A stretch of DNA of 57,862 nt from CAYZMH01 sp964479445. GTDB lineage: Bacteria > Bacteroidota > Bacteroidia > Bacteroidales > GCA-2748055. The notes below the pieces were generated by a model, which ran no database searches, had not been told where the DNA came from, and was given only the letters and a program-made list of their open reading frames with translations. This document shows positions 35,695 to 44,421 of the stretch, piece after piece. How positions within the stretch are numbered: the first letter of the stretch is position 1; every line of letters begins with the position of its first letter. The DNA lies in contig CAYZMH010000006.1 of the NCBI GenBank assembly GCA_964479445.1, forward strand, positions 1-57,862, in the 5' to 3' direction. Position numbers and translations under genes: made by a program.

Positions 35695-36072
35695 TTATTT
35701 AGTTGCTTTCTTTTTATTCGCTACAGTCTTCTTCCTTCCCTTGCGTGTCCGGGCATTGTTCTTGGTGCTCTGGCCCCGCACGGGCAGTCCGATGCGGTGA
35801 CGGATCCCCCGATAGCTTCCGATATCCATCAATCGCTTGATATTGAGTTGCGTGTCTGAACGCAGCTCTCCCTCTACCGTATAGTCTTCGTTGACGATCT
35901 TACGGATCTTGGAAACGTGATCGTCGTTCCAGTCCTTGACCTTCATGTGACGGTCGATACCGGCTGCATCAAGAATTTTCTGGGCTGAGCTACGGCCGAT
36001 CCCGTAAATATAGGTTAACCCTACCTCGCCCCGCTTGTTTTTTGGCAAATCTACGCCAACTATTCTAGCCAT
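35695..36072 (-). CDS. rpsM: Ribosomal protein S13
   Basis: 125 residues. Head protein of the 30S that contacts the P-site tRNA and 50S bridges. ARIVGVDLPKNKRGEVGLTYIYGIG start, helix-hairpin core, then the RGIRHRIGLPVRGQSTKNNARTRKG signature and a lysine-rich tail (KKTVANKKKATK). Confidence 0.97.
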   Translation of the reverse strand: MARIVGVDLPKNKRGEVGLTYIYGIGRSSAQKILDAAGIDRHMKVKDWNDDHVSKIRKIVNEDYTVEGELRSDTQLNIKRLMDIGSYRGIRHRIGLPVRGQSTKNNARTRKGRKKTVANKKKATK

Positions 36073-36106
36073 ATTCCTTATTTGATTTTATTCGGTTACA
36101 AAAATC

Positions 36107-36223
36107 TTATCCCTGGCGCTGTTTAAACTTGGGATTCTTTTTGTTAATTACGTACAAGCGTCCTTTTCTCCGGACAATCTTACATTCCGAACTACGCTTT
36201 TTTACAGATGCTTTTACTTTCAT
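36107..36223 (-). CDS. rpmJ: Ribosomal protein L36
   Basis: 38 codons: begins MKVKASVKKRSSECKIVRRK and ends NPKFKQRQG, stop TAA at 36109-36107. A small basic 50S protein. The classical zinc-binding form has CxxC...C-H; here one Cys (SSEC) remains and later positions are Tyr, Asn and Lys, so this is the zinc-independent form. Lies between infA and rpsM, the expected place. Confidence 0.95.
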   Translation of the reverse strand: MKVKASVKKRSSECKIVRRKGRLYVINKKNPKFKQRQG

Positions 36224-36235
36224 TATCCTGTTTCT

Positions 36236-36454
36236 TTATTTGTACCTGTATGAGATCCTCCCTTTCGTCAGGTCATAGGGCGACATCTCCACTTTGACCT
36301 TATCACCCGGAAGGAGTTTAATATAATGCATTCTCATTTTCCCGGAGATATGAGCGGTAATGACGTGGCCATTTTCCAGCTCTACCCGGAACATTGCGTT
36401 GGACAGTGCTTCTGTAATAACACCGTCTTGTTCGATGGATGGTTGTTTTGCCAT
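36236..36454 (-). CDS. infA: Translation initiation factor IF-1
   Basis: 72 residues, full length. OB-fold protein that occupies the A site of the 30S during initiation. MAKQPSIEQDGVITEALSN start, then FRVELENGHVITAHISGKMR and ISYRYK end. 10 bp downstream of map and 12 bp ahead of rpmJ. Confidence 0.97.
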   Translation of the reverse strand: MAKQPSIEQDGVITEALSNAMFRVELENGHVITAHISGKMRMHYIKLLPGDKVKVEMSPYDLTKGRISYRYK

Positions 36455-36464
36455 GGTGCTATCC

Positions 36465-37241
36465 TTATATTTTTACAATTTCATCAATATAGTCGAACGT
36501 CGACAGGATATCTGCCCCCTCTTTTCCTACGGCCACAGCCAGTTCATAATGGGCCGAGGGCAATTTATCTGCGGTCCGTATCGTCCAGCCGTCGGGCTCC
36601 TGCCTGATCTGCCGTCTTCCGAGATTGATCATCGGTTCAATACAGATCACCACACCCTCTTTCAGCTTTGGTCCGCTTCCCCTTCGCCCGTAGTTGGGAA
36701 CCTCAGGCTCTTCGTGCATATGCTTGCCCAAGCCGTGTCCCACCATCTCTCGCACCACCGAGTAGCCTGCTCCTTCGGCATGCTGTTGCACTGCAAACCC
36801 GATGTCTCCGACCCGTTTTCCTTCAACAGCCTGTTCGATCCCTTTCATAAGGCTTTCCCGGGTTGTAATCATCAACCGCCGCACATTCTCATCCATCTCA
36901 CCCACGGAAAAACTGAAAGCGGTATCGCCGTAAAAACCATCCATGATCACCCCGCAATCCACCGAGACCATGTCGCCCTCTTTGAGCACCACGTCCGGGG
37001 AGGGGATTCCGTGGACCACCTGGTGATTCACCGAGGTACAGAGTGTTTTGGGAAATCCCTGGTACCCTTTGAAACCCGGCACCGCCCCGTGGTCGCGGAT
37101 AAACTCCTCAGCGATTTTGTCCAGCTCTTCGGTGGTCACACCCGGACGAATATGTTTTCCCACTTCCGCCAGGGTTTTGGACACCAGCTGGTTGCTCTCC
37201 CTCAATAACTCAATCTCTTCCGCTGTCTTTATATAGATCAT
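36465..37241 (-). CDS. map: Methionine aminopeptidase, type I
   Basis: 258 residues from the ATG at 37241; a TTG one codon upstream is also in frame. Removes N-terminal Met from new proteins. Metal ligands are visible: Asp in SVDCGVIMDGFYGDTAF (two), His in GHGLGKHMHEEPEVPN, Glu in CIEPMINLG and Glu in SAHYELAVAV. It sits between secY and infA, an order usual for Bacteroidota. Confidence 0.96.
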   Translation of the reverse strand: MIYIKTAEEIELLRESNQLVSKTLAEVGKHIRPGVTTEELDKIAEEFIRDHGAVPGFKGYQGFPKTLCTSVNHQVVHGIPSPDVVLKEGDMVSVDCGVIMDGFYGDTAFSFSVGEMDENVRRLMITTRESLMKGIEQAVEGKRVGDIGFAVQQHAEGAGYSVVREMVGHGLGKHMHEEPEVPNYGRRGSGPKLKEGVVICIEPMINLGRRQIRQEPDGWTIRTADKLPSAHYELAVAVGKEGADILSTFDYIDEIVKI

Positions 37242-37259
37242 CAAAGAACTCTCCCGGGT

Positions 37260-38591
37260 CTAGATCACTGCCGCACTGCCTGTACGGCCTTTGATCTTAC
37301 CCGATTTCATTAAACCGTCGTAATGGCGCATCAGCAGGTGACTCTCGATTTGCTGAAGCGTATCCAGGATCACTCCCACCATAATCAGCAGGGAGGTTCC
37401 TCCAAAGAATTGCGCAAAGCTCCTGTTCACCCCGGCCAGCATGGCAAATGCCGGCATAATGGCCACCAGGGCCAGGAAGATCGATCCCGGAAGGGTGATC
37501 TTCGACATAATGGAGTCGAGGAACTCTGACGTCTTTCGCCCGGGTTTCACCCCTGGAATAAACCCGCCGTTCTTTTTCATATCCTCCGCCATCTGGGTCG
37601 GATTGATGGTCACCGCGGTATAGAAATAGGTAAACAGAATGATTAGCACGGCATTGGTAAAGTTATACCAGAAGCCGGTGATATTGGAGAAGGTGGCGGC
37701 GAGCCCGGTGGCTGAATCCGAACTGGCAAACCCGGCGATGGTGATAGGGATAAACATCAGCGCCTGGGCAAAAATGATCGGCATCACACCGGCTGCATTC
37801 ACCTTCAGCGGAATATACTGTCTGACCCCTCCGTACTGTTTGTTACCCACGATCCGTTTGGCATACTGAACGGGGATTCTGCGGGTACCCTGAACCAGCA
37901 GGATGGTCAGCATAAATACGATATACATGATAAGGATCTCCACCAGGAAGGCTACCAATCCACCTCCCTGCTGCTCAATCCGTGCCATAAACTCCAGTCC
38001 GAGCGACTGCGGCAACCGGGCGATAATCCCGATCATAATGATCAGTGAGATCCCGTTCCCGATCCCTTTATCGGTAATTCGTTCTCCCAGCCACATGATA
38101 AACATGGTCCCGGCCGTGAGGATGATCACCGCGCCCACCTTGGAGAAGTTGGCCGAAAAAGCATCCGGAGGCAACTGGTACGACAGGCTGGCGATATAGG
38201 TAGGAGCCTGGAGCAACAGGATTGCAACGGTAAGGTATCTTGTAATCTGGTTAATCTTTCTCCGTCCGCTCTCTCCTTCCCGCTGCAGACGCTGGAAGTA
38301 AGGAACGGCGATCCCCATCAGCTGGATCACAATGCTGGCCGAGATATAGGGCATAATCCCGAGTCCGAATATCGACGCCCTCGCAAATGCTCCACCGGTA
38401 AACAGGTTGATAATATCCAGGATATTACCGGAGGGTTGCTGCAGGGCAGACAATTTGGTGGGATCGATCCCCGGCAGTACCACGTGGGTTCCAAGCCGGT
38501 AGACCAGCAAAATACCCAGGGTGTAGAGAATCCGGGCTCTCAGGTCCTCAATTTTCCAGATATTCTTGAGTGTTTCAACAAGTTTTTTCAT
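37260..38591 (-). CDS. secY: Preprotein translocase subunit SecY
   Basis: 443 residues with about ten membrane helices. Central pore of the SecYEG channel in the inner membrane. Markers: RARILYTLGILLVYRLGTHV start, FTGGAFARASIFGLGIMPYI plug region, LIMIGIIARLP, and PTQMAEDMKKNGGFIPGVKPG in the cytoplasmic loop before the final helices. 6 bp downstream of rplO. Confidence 0.97.
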   Translation of the reverse strand: MKKLVETLKNIWKIEDLRARILYTLGILLVYRLGTHVVLPGIDPTKLSALQQPSGNILDIINLFTGGAFARASIFGLGIMPYISASIVIQLMGIAVPYFQRLQREGESGRRKINQITRYLTVAILLLQAPTYIASLSYQLPPDAFSANFSKVGAVIILTAGTMFIMWLGERITDKGIGNGISLIIMIGIIARLPQSLGLEFMARIEQQGGGLVAFLVEILIMYIVFMLTILLVQGTRRIPVQYAKRIVGNKQYGGVRQYIPLKVNAAGVMPIIFAQALMFIPITIAGFASSDSATGLAATFSNITGFWYNFTNAVLIILFTYFYTAVTINPTQMAEDMKKNGGFIPGVKPGRKTSEFLDSIMSKITLPGSIFLALVAIMPAFAMLAGVNRSFAQFFGGTSLLIMVGVILDTLQQIESHLLMRHYDGLMKSGKIKGRTGSAAVI

Positions 38592-38597
38592 CCGGTG

Positions 38598-39044
38598 CTA
38601 GATTTTTTCGGCAGTTCCTTCCATCTTCTCAATAGCTGCTACGGCAGATTTGGAGAAACTGTGTGCTTTTACGGTCAGTTTGGTTTTCAATTCGCCTTTC
38701 CCCAGGATCTTCACCAGGGTGTTCTTTTGCACCAACCCGGCATCCATCAGGGTCTGCACGGTGATCTCGGAGAGCCCCTTTTGTTCGGCCAGCTCCTGCA
38801 ATACACCGATATTGATCCCTTTGTACTCCTTGCGGTTGATATTTCTGAACCCATACTTGGGCACTCTCCGCTGCAACGGCATCTGACCGCCTTCAAAACC
38901 GGTTTTCCGGGAGTACCCGGAACGGGACTTTGCGCCTTTATGACCGCGGGTTGCGGTATCACCGTACCCGGATCCTTCTCCGCGTCCTATCCTCTTTTTG
39001 GTTTTTGTCGATCCCTTCGCGGGTGTTAGTTTACTCAAATCCAT
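38598..39044 (-). CDS. rplO: Ribosomal protein L15
   Basis: 148 residues. Late-assembling 50S protein. MDLSKLTPAKGSTKTKKRIG start, then GRGEGSGYGDTATRGHKGAKSR glycine-rich arm, GFEGGQMPLQRRVPKYGF, and a C-terminal domain with KGELKTKLTVKAHSFSKSA. Confidence 0.97.
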   Translation of the reverse strand: MDLSKLTPAKGSTKTKKRIGRGEGSGYGDTATRGHKGAKSRSGYSRKTGFEGGQMPLQRRVPKYGFRNINRKEYKGINIGVLQELAEQKGLSEITVQTLMDAGLVQKNTLVKILGKGELKTKLTVKAHSFSKSAVAAIEKMEGTAEKI

Positions 39045-39070
39045 GATTCAATATCCTATATCGTGAATTA

Positions 39071-39253
39071 CTACTTACGCTTTTCCACTTTTACCAGATG
39101 AGATACTTTCCCGACCATGCCAAGGATCTGCGGTGTGGATTCCAGTTCCACCGTGTGGTTGATCCGTTTCAGGCCCAACGCTTCCAGGGTCCGCTTTTGC
39201 GGCATGGTCTGACCAATCTTGCTTCTGACCTGGGTGATTTTAATTTTTCCCAT
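39071..39253 (-). CDS. rpmD: Ribosomal protein L30
   Basis: 60 residues; short bacterial form. MGKIKITQVRSKIGQTMPQK, then TLEALGLKRINHTVELE and GMVGKVSHLVKVEK. Lies between rpsE and rplO. Confidence 0.96.
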   Translation of the reverse strand: MGKIKITQVRSKIGQTMPQKRTLEALGLKRINHTVELESTPQILGMVGKVSHLVKVEKRK

Positions 39254-39264
39254 CGTGTATGCTA

Positions 39265-39780
39265 TTATCCGTTAAATACTTTTTCCATTTCAATTCCCCG
39301 CTGCTGTGCCACGGAGCTGGCATCCCTGAGCTCCAGCAGTGCCCTGAAGGTTGCCTTCACCAGGTTATGCGGGTTGGATGAGCCTTTGGACTTGGCCAGC
39401 ACATCCTTCACTCCCACGCTCTCCAGTACGGCACGCATGGCACCTCCTGCTTTCACACCGGTACCACTGGAAGCCGGCTTGAGGAATACCGTTGCACCGC
39501 CGAATTTCGAAAGCTGCTCATGGGGAATGGTCCCGTTGATAACCGGTACCTTGATGAGGTTTTTCTTGGCATCCTCCACTCCTTTCGCAATGGCGGTGGT
39601 CACTTCATTGGCCTTACCCAGGCCGTATCCGACGATCCCGTCTTCGTTTCCCACCACGACAATGGCGGAGAAGCTGAAGGTCCGGCCACCTTTGGTCACC
39701 TTGGTAACTCGTTGTATACCGACCAACCGGTCTTTCAACTCAAGATCACTCGTTTTTACTTTCCTGATACTTGTTGACAT
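39265..39780 (-). CDS. rpsE: Ribosomal protein S5
   Basis: 171 residues. Decoding-fidelity protein of the 30S. KDRLVGIQRVTKVTKGGRTF of the N-terminal domain, AIVVVGNEDGIVGYGLGKAN, and GTGVKAGGAMRAVLESVGV of the C-terminal domain. Confidence 0.97.
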   Translation of the reverse strand: MSTSIRKVKTSDLELKDRLVGIQRVTKVTKGGRTFSFSAIVVVGNEDGIVGYGLGKANEVTTAIAKGVEDAKKNLIKVPVINGTIPHEQLSKFGGATVFLKPASSGTGVKAGGAMRAVLESVGVKDVLAKSKGSSNPHNLVKATFRALLELRDASSVAQQRGIEMEKVFNG

Positions 39781-39788
39781 AGCACTTA

Positions 39789-40145
39789 TTAAAATTTAAG
39801 TCCGTTTTCCCTGGCAGCATCCGCTAAACTCTTAACCCTGCCATGATATAAATACCCGTTCCTGTCGAATACCACATTATCAATGCCCTTATCTTTGGCC
39901 TTATCAGCGATGTTCTTTCCCACTAGTTTCGCCTGCTCGATCTTGGTAACCTTTTGTCCGGCGATCTCCTTCTCCCGTGATGAGGCAGACAGGATAGTCT
40001 TCCCTGTCACGTCATCCACCAGCTGGGCATAGATCTGCTTGTTGCTGCGATACACAGACATCCTGGGTCTTTCGGGTGTACCGGCCAGGTTCTTTCTTAT
40101 CCTGAGTTTAATCCGGTGTCTTCTTTGAAGCTTACTTAAAGCCAT
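39789..40145 (-). CDS. rplR: Ribosomal protein L18
   Basis: 118 residues from the ATG at 40145 (MALSKLQRRHRIKLRIRK); an upstream in-frame start would add 15 residues absent from the family. Binds 5S rRNA in the central protuberance. RPRMSVYRSNKQIYAQLVDD, VVFDRNGYLYHGRVKSLADA, and ends ARENGLKF. Confidence 0.96.
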   Translation of the reverse strand: MALSKLQRRHRIKLRIRKNLAGTPERPRMSVYRSNKQIYAQLVDDVTGKTILSASSREKEIAGQKVTKIEQAKLVGKNIADKAKDKGIDNVVFDRNGYLYHGRVKSLADAARENGLKF

Positions 40146-40214
40146 CTTATTCTCGTTTTTTTTTATTGATTCTCCTATACCTCTTTTCACGGAACTGCCG
40201 CGAAGAGGTGTTTA

Positions 40215-40766
40215 CTAAACAGCTGCCGACTTCCCGGCTTTCCTGCGAAGCTGCTCGCCCGCAAACTTGATCCCTTTTCCTTTATAGGGCTCCGGCGGAC
40301 GGAGGGAGCGGATCTTGGCGGTTACCTGGCCCAACAACTGCTTATCGCAGCTGGACAGGCTAACCTTCGGATTGCTCCGCCGCTCGGTTTTGGCCTCCAC
40401 CTGGATCTGATCGGGTAACTGGATCACGATATCGTGGGAGTAACCAAGCCCCAGCTCCAGCATCTGTCCTTTGGCCTCGGCACGGAAACCAACCCCTACC
40501 AACTCCAGGTTCACGGAGTATCCTTCCGAAACCCCGTATACCATATTGTATATCAACGCACGGTAGAGTCCGTGCATCGACTTGCTGCGTTTCTCTTCGT
40601 TGGAGCGCTCGAGCACTATCTGGTTATCCTCCACGTTCACCTTGATAACGGGATCCACCTTCTGTTCCAGCTCGCCCCTGGTTCCCTTGACGGTCACCAG
40701 GTTATTATCCACGTTCACCGTGACGCCTTCAGGTATCTCTATCGGTAAAATTCCTATCCTTGACAT
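40215..40766 (-). CDS. rplF: Ribosomal protein L6
   Basis: 183 residues with two repeated alpha/beta modules. Near the GTPase centre at the base of the L7/L12 stalk. SRIGILPIEIPEGVTVN start; signature PEPYKGKGIKFAGEQLRRKAG near the C-terminus. Confidence 0.97.
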   Translation of the reverse strand: MSRIGILPIEIPEGVTVNVDNNLVTVKGTRGELEQKVDPVIKVNVEDNQIVLERSNEEKRSKSMHGLYRALIYNMVYGVSEGYSVNLELVGVGFRAEAKGQMLELGLGYSHDIVIQLPDQIQVEAKTERRSNPKVSLSSCDKQLLGQVTAKIRSLRPPEPYKGKGIKFAGEQLRRKAGKSAAV

Positions 40767-40784
40767 GGTCGTATTCTCTTTTTA

Positions 40785-41180
40785 TTAATAGACGTAACAC
40801 AGTACCTCGCCGCCGATATTGAGCTTCCGCGCTTCTTTATCGGTCATTACACCCTGCGAGGTAGAGAGGATCGCGATCCCCAGTCCGTTCAGCACCCTCG
40901 GGATACTGTCCTTATCGGAATACTTCCTGAGACCGGGCCGGCTGATGCGCTCCAGTTTCTTAATTGCGGGCAACTTAGTCTCCGGGTGATACTTCAGGGC
41001 TATTTTAATATTGCCCTGGGGTCCCTCCTCCTCAAACTTATAGTTGAGGATATACCCTTTTTCAAAAAGGATGCGGGTGATATCTTTCTTTATGTTGGAA
41101 CCAGGAATCTCCACCACTTTGTGGCTGCCCATCACGGCATTCCTGACTCGGGTAAGATAATCTGCAATAGGATCTGTCAT
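40785..41180 (-). CDS. rpsH: Ribosomal protein S8
   Basis: 131 residues. Primary 16S binder of the central domain. MTDPIADYLTRVRNAVM start, conserved PGLRKYSDKDSIPRVLNGLG and C-terminal STSQGVMTDKEARKLNIGG. S8 autoregulates spc genes in E. coli; not visible here. Confidence 0.97.
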   Translation of the reverse strand: MTDPIADYLTRVRNAVMGSHKVVEIPGSNIKKDITRILFEKGYILNYKFEEEGPQGNIKIALKYHPETKLPAIKKLERISRPGLRKYSDKDSIPRVLNGLGIAILSTSQGVMTDKEARKLNIGGEVLCYVY

Positions 41181-41214
41181 TTCTATCTTCCTTTAATAAT
41201 CCGGTTAAACGATA

Positions 41215-41484
41215 CTACCAACTGGCCTTTTTAACACCCGGGATCAATCCGGAAGAAGCCATCTCCCTGAAGGTGATCCTGCTGATGCCAAACTGTCTCA
41301 TATACCCCTTGGGCCTACCGGTAAGTTTGCACCGGTTGTGCAGCCTGATGGGGTTGGAGTTGCGGGGAAGCCGGCTCAATCCCACGTAATCTCCTTCCGC
41401 TTTCAGCCTGGCTCTCTTCTCGGCATATTTCTCCACCATTTTCTGGCGTTTCACCTCGCGGGCTTTCATTGATTCTTTGGCCAT
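41215..41484 (-). CDS. rpsN: Ribosomal protein S14, zinc-independent type
   Basis: 89 residues from the ATG at 41484 (MAKESMKAREVKRQK); an upstream in-frame start at 41520 would overlap rplE and is not supported. Long (89-residue) form without the CxxC pairs of the zinc type. NRCKLTGRPKGYMRQFGISR and REMASSGLIPGVKKASW are diagnostic. Binds the 30S head. Confidence 0.96.
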   Translation of the reverse strand: MAKESMKAREVKRQKMVEKYAEKRARLKAEGDYVGLSRLPRNSNPIRLHNRCKLTGRPKGYMRQFGISRITFREMASSGLIPGVKKASW

Positions 41485-41488
41485 AATT

Positions 41489-42043
41489 CTATTTTTTAAC
41501 GTTTTTAAACGGTAAACCAAATTCTTTTAACAGGGCAAAAGCCTCCTCATCGGTTTTTGCTGTGGTCACAAACGTGATCTCCAGTCCCATGATCTTGTTG
41601 ATCTTGTCAATATCGATCTCCGGGAAAATGATCTGCTCCGGGATACCGAGGGTATAGTTCCCGCGCCCATCCATTTTGGTGGCGACCCCGTTAAAGTCGC
41701 GGATACGCGGCAGAGCCACCTTGATCAACCGTTCCAGGAATTCGTACATCCGCTCGCGGCGCAGGGTAACCTTGACCCCGATGGGCATACCGCGGCGCAG
41801 CTTGAAGTTGGAGATGTCCTTCTTAGAATAGGTCTGAACGGCATGCTGACCTGCGATGGCGGAGAGCTCCTCCTGGGCGATCTCAATGAGTTTCTTATCG
41901 GCGATGGCCTGTCCGACTCCCTGGTTCAGGGTAATCTTCTGAAGCCGCGGAACATCCATAATGGTGGTGTAACCAAACTGCTTGGTCAGTGCCGGCACGA
42001 CCTCTTCTGAATAATGCTTTTTGAATGTCGGTGTGTATTCCAT
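41489..42043 (-). CDS. rplE: Ribosomal protein L5
   Basis: 184 residues. Binds 5S rRNA and contacts the P-site tRNA. KITLNQGVGQAIADKKLIE, RRGMPIGVKVTLRRERMYEF and YTLGIPEQIIFPEIDID are family phrases. Its ATG overlaps the rplX stop by one base. Confidence 0.97.
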   Translation of the reverse strand: MEYTPTFKKHYSEEVVPALTKQFGYTTIMDVPRLQKITLNQGVGQAIADKKLIEIAQEELSAIAGQHAVQTYSKKDISNFKLRRGMPIGVKVTLRRERMYEFLERLIKVALPRIRDFNGVATKMDGRGNYTLGIPEQIIFPEIDIDKINKIMGLEITFVTTAKTDEEAFALLKEFGLPFKNVKK

Positions 42044-42366
42044 TACTTGATCTCCTCACCTGATTTTTTTGAGTATCTCACTAATTTTTCATTTTTATCC
42101 GGTTGCCTGCCAATACGCGTGGCTTCGCCACTGGAGGGATCCACCGGGTTGAGGTTGGATATGTGAACCGGTGCCTCTTTCTTTATGATCCCGCCCTGCG
42201 GATTCTGTGCATCGGGCTTGGCATGCTTGGACACCATGTTCACGCCTTCCACGATGGCACGCGAACTCTTGCGGTCGATATCCAGGACACGTCCCTGCTG
42301 ACCTTTGTATTCGCCTGTGTTTACGATGACGATGTCGCCTTTCTTGATATGGTACTTTTTCTGCAT
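42043..42366 (-). CDS. rplX: Ribosomal protein L24
   Basis: 107 residues. Early assembly initiator of the 50S; KOW motif KKGDIVIVNTGEYKGQQGRV near the N-terminus, then GVNMVSKHAKPDAQNPQGGI and KEAPVHISNLNPVDP. Confidence 0.97.
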   Translation of the reverse strand: MQKKYHIKKGDIVIVNTGEYKGQQGRVLDIDRKSSRAIVEGVNMVSKHAKPDAQNPQGGIIKKEAPVHISNLNPVDPSSGEATRIGRQPDKNEKLVRYSKKSGEEIK

Positions 42367-42383
42367 GGTCTGTTTTTTTCGTA

Positions 42384-42749
42384 TTACAACACCTCGGGTG
42401 CCAGCGAAACAATTCGCATGTGTTTATCCCGCAATTCCCTGGCTACCGGACCAAAAATACGGGTTCCGCGCATCTCGTCCAGGTTGTTCAGCAACACAAC
42501 CGCGTTGTCGTCGAAGCGGATGTAGGTACCATCATTGCGACGAACCTCCTTGTTGGTACGCACCACCACCGCTTTGCTGATGGTTCCCTTTTTGATCTCA
42601 CCGGAAGGGATGGCGCTCTTGACGCTAACGACCACCTTGTCGCCGATGCTGGCGTATCGCTTCCGGGTACCTCCCAGCACCCTGACACAAAGCACCTCCT
42701 TGGCACCGCTATTGTCCGCGACCGCTAATTTGCTCTCTTGTTGTATCAT
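42384..42749 (-). CDS. rplN: Ribosomal protein L14
   Basis: 121 residues. Beta-barrel protein at the 30S-50S interface. MIQQESKLAVADNSGAKEVL start, GTYIRFDDNAVVLLNNLDEM and RGTRIFGPVARELRDK. Two bases separate it from rpsQ. Confidence 0.97.
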   Translation of the reverse strand: MIQQESKLAVADNSGAKEVLCVRVLGGTRKRYASIGDKVVVSVKSAIPSGEIKKGTISKAVVVRTNKEVRRNDGTYIRFDDNAVVLLNNLDEMRGTRIFGPVARELRDKHMRIVSLAPEVL

Positions 42750-42751
42750 GG

Positions 42752-43012
42752 TTACTTAGCTCTTTCAATAATTTCTACTAATCTCCATCGTTTGTTTTTG
42801 CTCAACGGACGGGTCTCCATGATCTTAACGAGATCCCCCACGTTGCAGGCGTTGTCGTCGTCATGCGCCGTAAACTTCGAGGTTTTGTTTACGAACTTTC
42901 CGTAGATAGGGTGCTTCATCTTCCGCTTCACAGCGATAACGATGGATTTCTCCATCCCGTTGCTGACAACCACACCAACGCGTTCTCTTCTGGTATTCCT
43001 GGGTTTTTCCAT
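42752..43012 (-). CDS. rpsQ: Ribosomal protein S17
   Basis: 86 residues. OB-fold 16S-binding protein. RKTR-type start appears as RNTRRERVGVVVSNGMEKSI, then KHPIYGKFVNKTSKFTAHDD and GDLVKIMETRPLSKNKRWRL. Confidence 0.97.
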   Translation of the reverse strand: MEKPRNTRRERVGVVVSNGMEKSIVIAVKRKMKHPIYGKFVNKTSKFTAHDDDNACNVGDLVKIMETRPLSKNKRWRLVEIIERAK

Positions 43013-43014
43013 GG

Positions 43015-43227
43015 TTATGAATTACTTTCTGACTGTTCCTTTGTTTGCCTTGCTTTCCATTCGGTCTTCAACCGTGCAACTGTTCTCCGGGTCTCGCTGA
43101 TCTTGTTCGGATTGTCCAGCGGGGACACGGCATGATTCATCCGCAGCCGTACCAGCAGGTTTTGTTCCGTGTCGATCCTCTCCAGGAGTTCTTTGTTGGA
43201 TAATTCCCTGATTTCAGAACTTCTCAT
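43015..43227 (-). CDS. rpmC: Ribosomal protein L29
   Basis: 70 residues, two-helix protein near the exit tunnel. MRSSEIRELSNKELLERIDT, LLVRLRMNHAVSPLDNPNKI and a short polar tail. Lies directly before rpsQ (2-bp gap). Confidence 0.96.
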   Translation of the reverse strand: MRSSEIRELSNKELLERIDTEQNLLVRLRMNHAVSPLDNPNKISETRRTVARLKTEWKARQTKEQSESNS

Positions 43228-43235
43228 CGTTCTTC

Positions 43236-43682
43236 CTATTTATTGATTAAGTTTTTAGCACGTTCCTCTTCGTAATCCCTCCGCACCACGAATTTGGTAC
43301 GTACGGGAAACTTCTGGGCTCCCAGGCGCAATGCTTCCCTGGCCACCTCCATGGGGACACCTTCCACCTCGAACAAAATGCGGCCGGGGGTGATGGGGTA
43401 AACAAATCCCTCGGGGGCTCCTTTTCCTTTTCCCATCCTTACTTCAGCCGGCTTTTTGGTAATGGGCTTATCGGGAAAAATCCGGATCCACAACTGGCCT
43501 TCCCGCTTCATATACCGGGTGATAGCCTGGCGGGCAGCCTCGATCTGGCGACCGGTGATCCATGAGCTATCCAGTGCTTTGATACCAAAGGATCCGAAAG
43601 CAAGCTTGGTTCCCCGCGAGGCGTTTCCTTTCATACGCCCCTTCTGCATTCTCCTGTATTTGGTCTTCTTCGGTTGTAACAT
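43236..43682 (-). CDS. rplP: Ribosomal protein L16
   Basis: 148 residues. Contacts A-site tRNA in the 50S. MLQPKKTKYRRMQKGRMKG start; GSFGIKALDSSWITGRQIEA, RIFPDKPITKKPAEVRMGKG and PGRILFEVEGV are signatures. The RMGKGKG loop carries the Arg that is hydroxylated in some bacteria. Confidence 0.97.
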   Translation of the reverse strand: MLQPKKTKYRRMQKGRMKGNASRGTKLAFGSFGIKALDSSWITGRQIEAARQAITRYMKREGQLWIRIFPDKPITKKPAEVRMGKGKGAPEGFVYPITPGRILFEVEGVPMEVAREALRLGAQKFPVRTKFVVRRDYEEERAKNLINK

Positions 43683-43711
43683 GGCAGTATCTATTACCTG
43701 TGATTATCGTA

Positions 43712-44413
43712 TTAACGTCTTTTTTTTCTGAATCCGCCGCTCTTGGGCTTCACATTCTTGGCACCGACATTGGGGGAGAGATCCCGTTTACCGTAGATCT
43801 CGCCGTTGCAGATCCACACCTTGATCCCGATTACACCTACCTTGGTATGAGCTTCGGCCAGCGCATAGTCGATATCGGCACGCAGGGTATGCAGTGGTAT
43901 CCGGCCATCCTTAAAGGTCTCCGTCCGGGCCATTTCTGCACCGCCCAGGCGTCCGCTGATCAGAACCTTGATCCCTTCGGAACCCATCCGCATGGTGGAA
44001 GCCAGCGCCATTTTGATGGCACGGCGGTAAGAGATCTTCCCTTCCACCTGGCGGGCGATGTTGCTGGCAACGATGGTGGCATCCAGCTCCGGACGCTTCA
44101 CCTCGTAAATATTGATCTGAACCTCTTTCCTGGTGATCTTCTTCAGCTCCTCCTTCAGCTTGTCAACTTCCTGACCGCCTTTCCCGATAATGATTCCGGG
44201 CCTTGCTGTATTTACAGTCACGGTAATCAGCTTCAGGGTGCGCTCAATGATGATCTTGGAAATGCTGGCTTTCGCGAGGCGGGCATTCAGGTACTCCCTG
44301 ATCTTGTTATCTTCCACAAGCTTGGAGGTGTAATCATTACCGCCAAACCAGTTGGAATCCCAGCCCTTAATGATTCCCAGACGATTACCTATTGGATTTA
44401 CTTTTTGTCCCAT
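43712..44413 (-). CDS. rpsC: Ribosomal protein S3
   Basis: 233 residues. Forms part of the mRNA entry channel. MGQKVNPIGNRLGIIKGWDS start, KH domain with GxxG in IIIGKGGQEVDKL, RRAIKMALASTMRMGSEGIK and SGRLGGAEMARTE. Confidence 0.97.
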   Translation of the reverse strand: MGQKVNPIGNRLGIIKGWDSNWFGGNDYTSKLVEDNKIREYLNARLAKASISKIIIERTLKLITVTVNTARPGIIIGKGGQEVDKLKEELKKITRKEVQINIYEVKRPELDATIVASNIARQVEGKISYRRAIKMALASTMRMGSEGIKVLISGRLGGAEMARTETFKDGRIPLHTLRADIDYALAEAHTKVGVIGIKVWICNGEIYGKRDLSPNVGAKNVKPKSGGFRKKRR

Positions 44414-44421
44414 CTATTGTA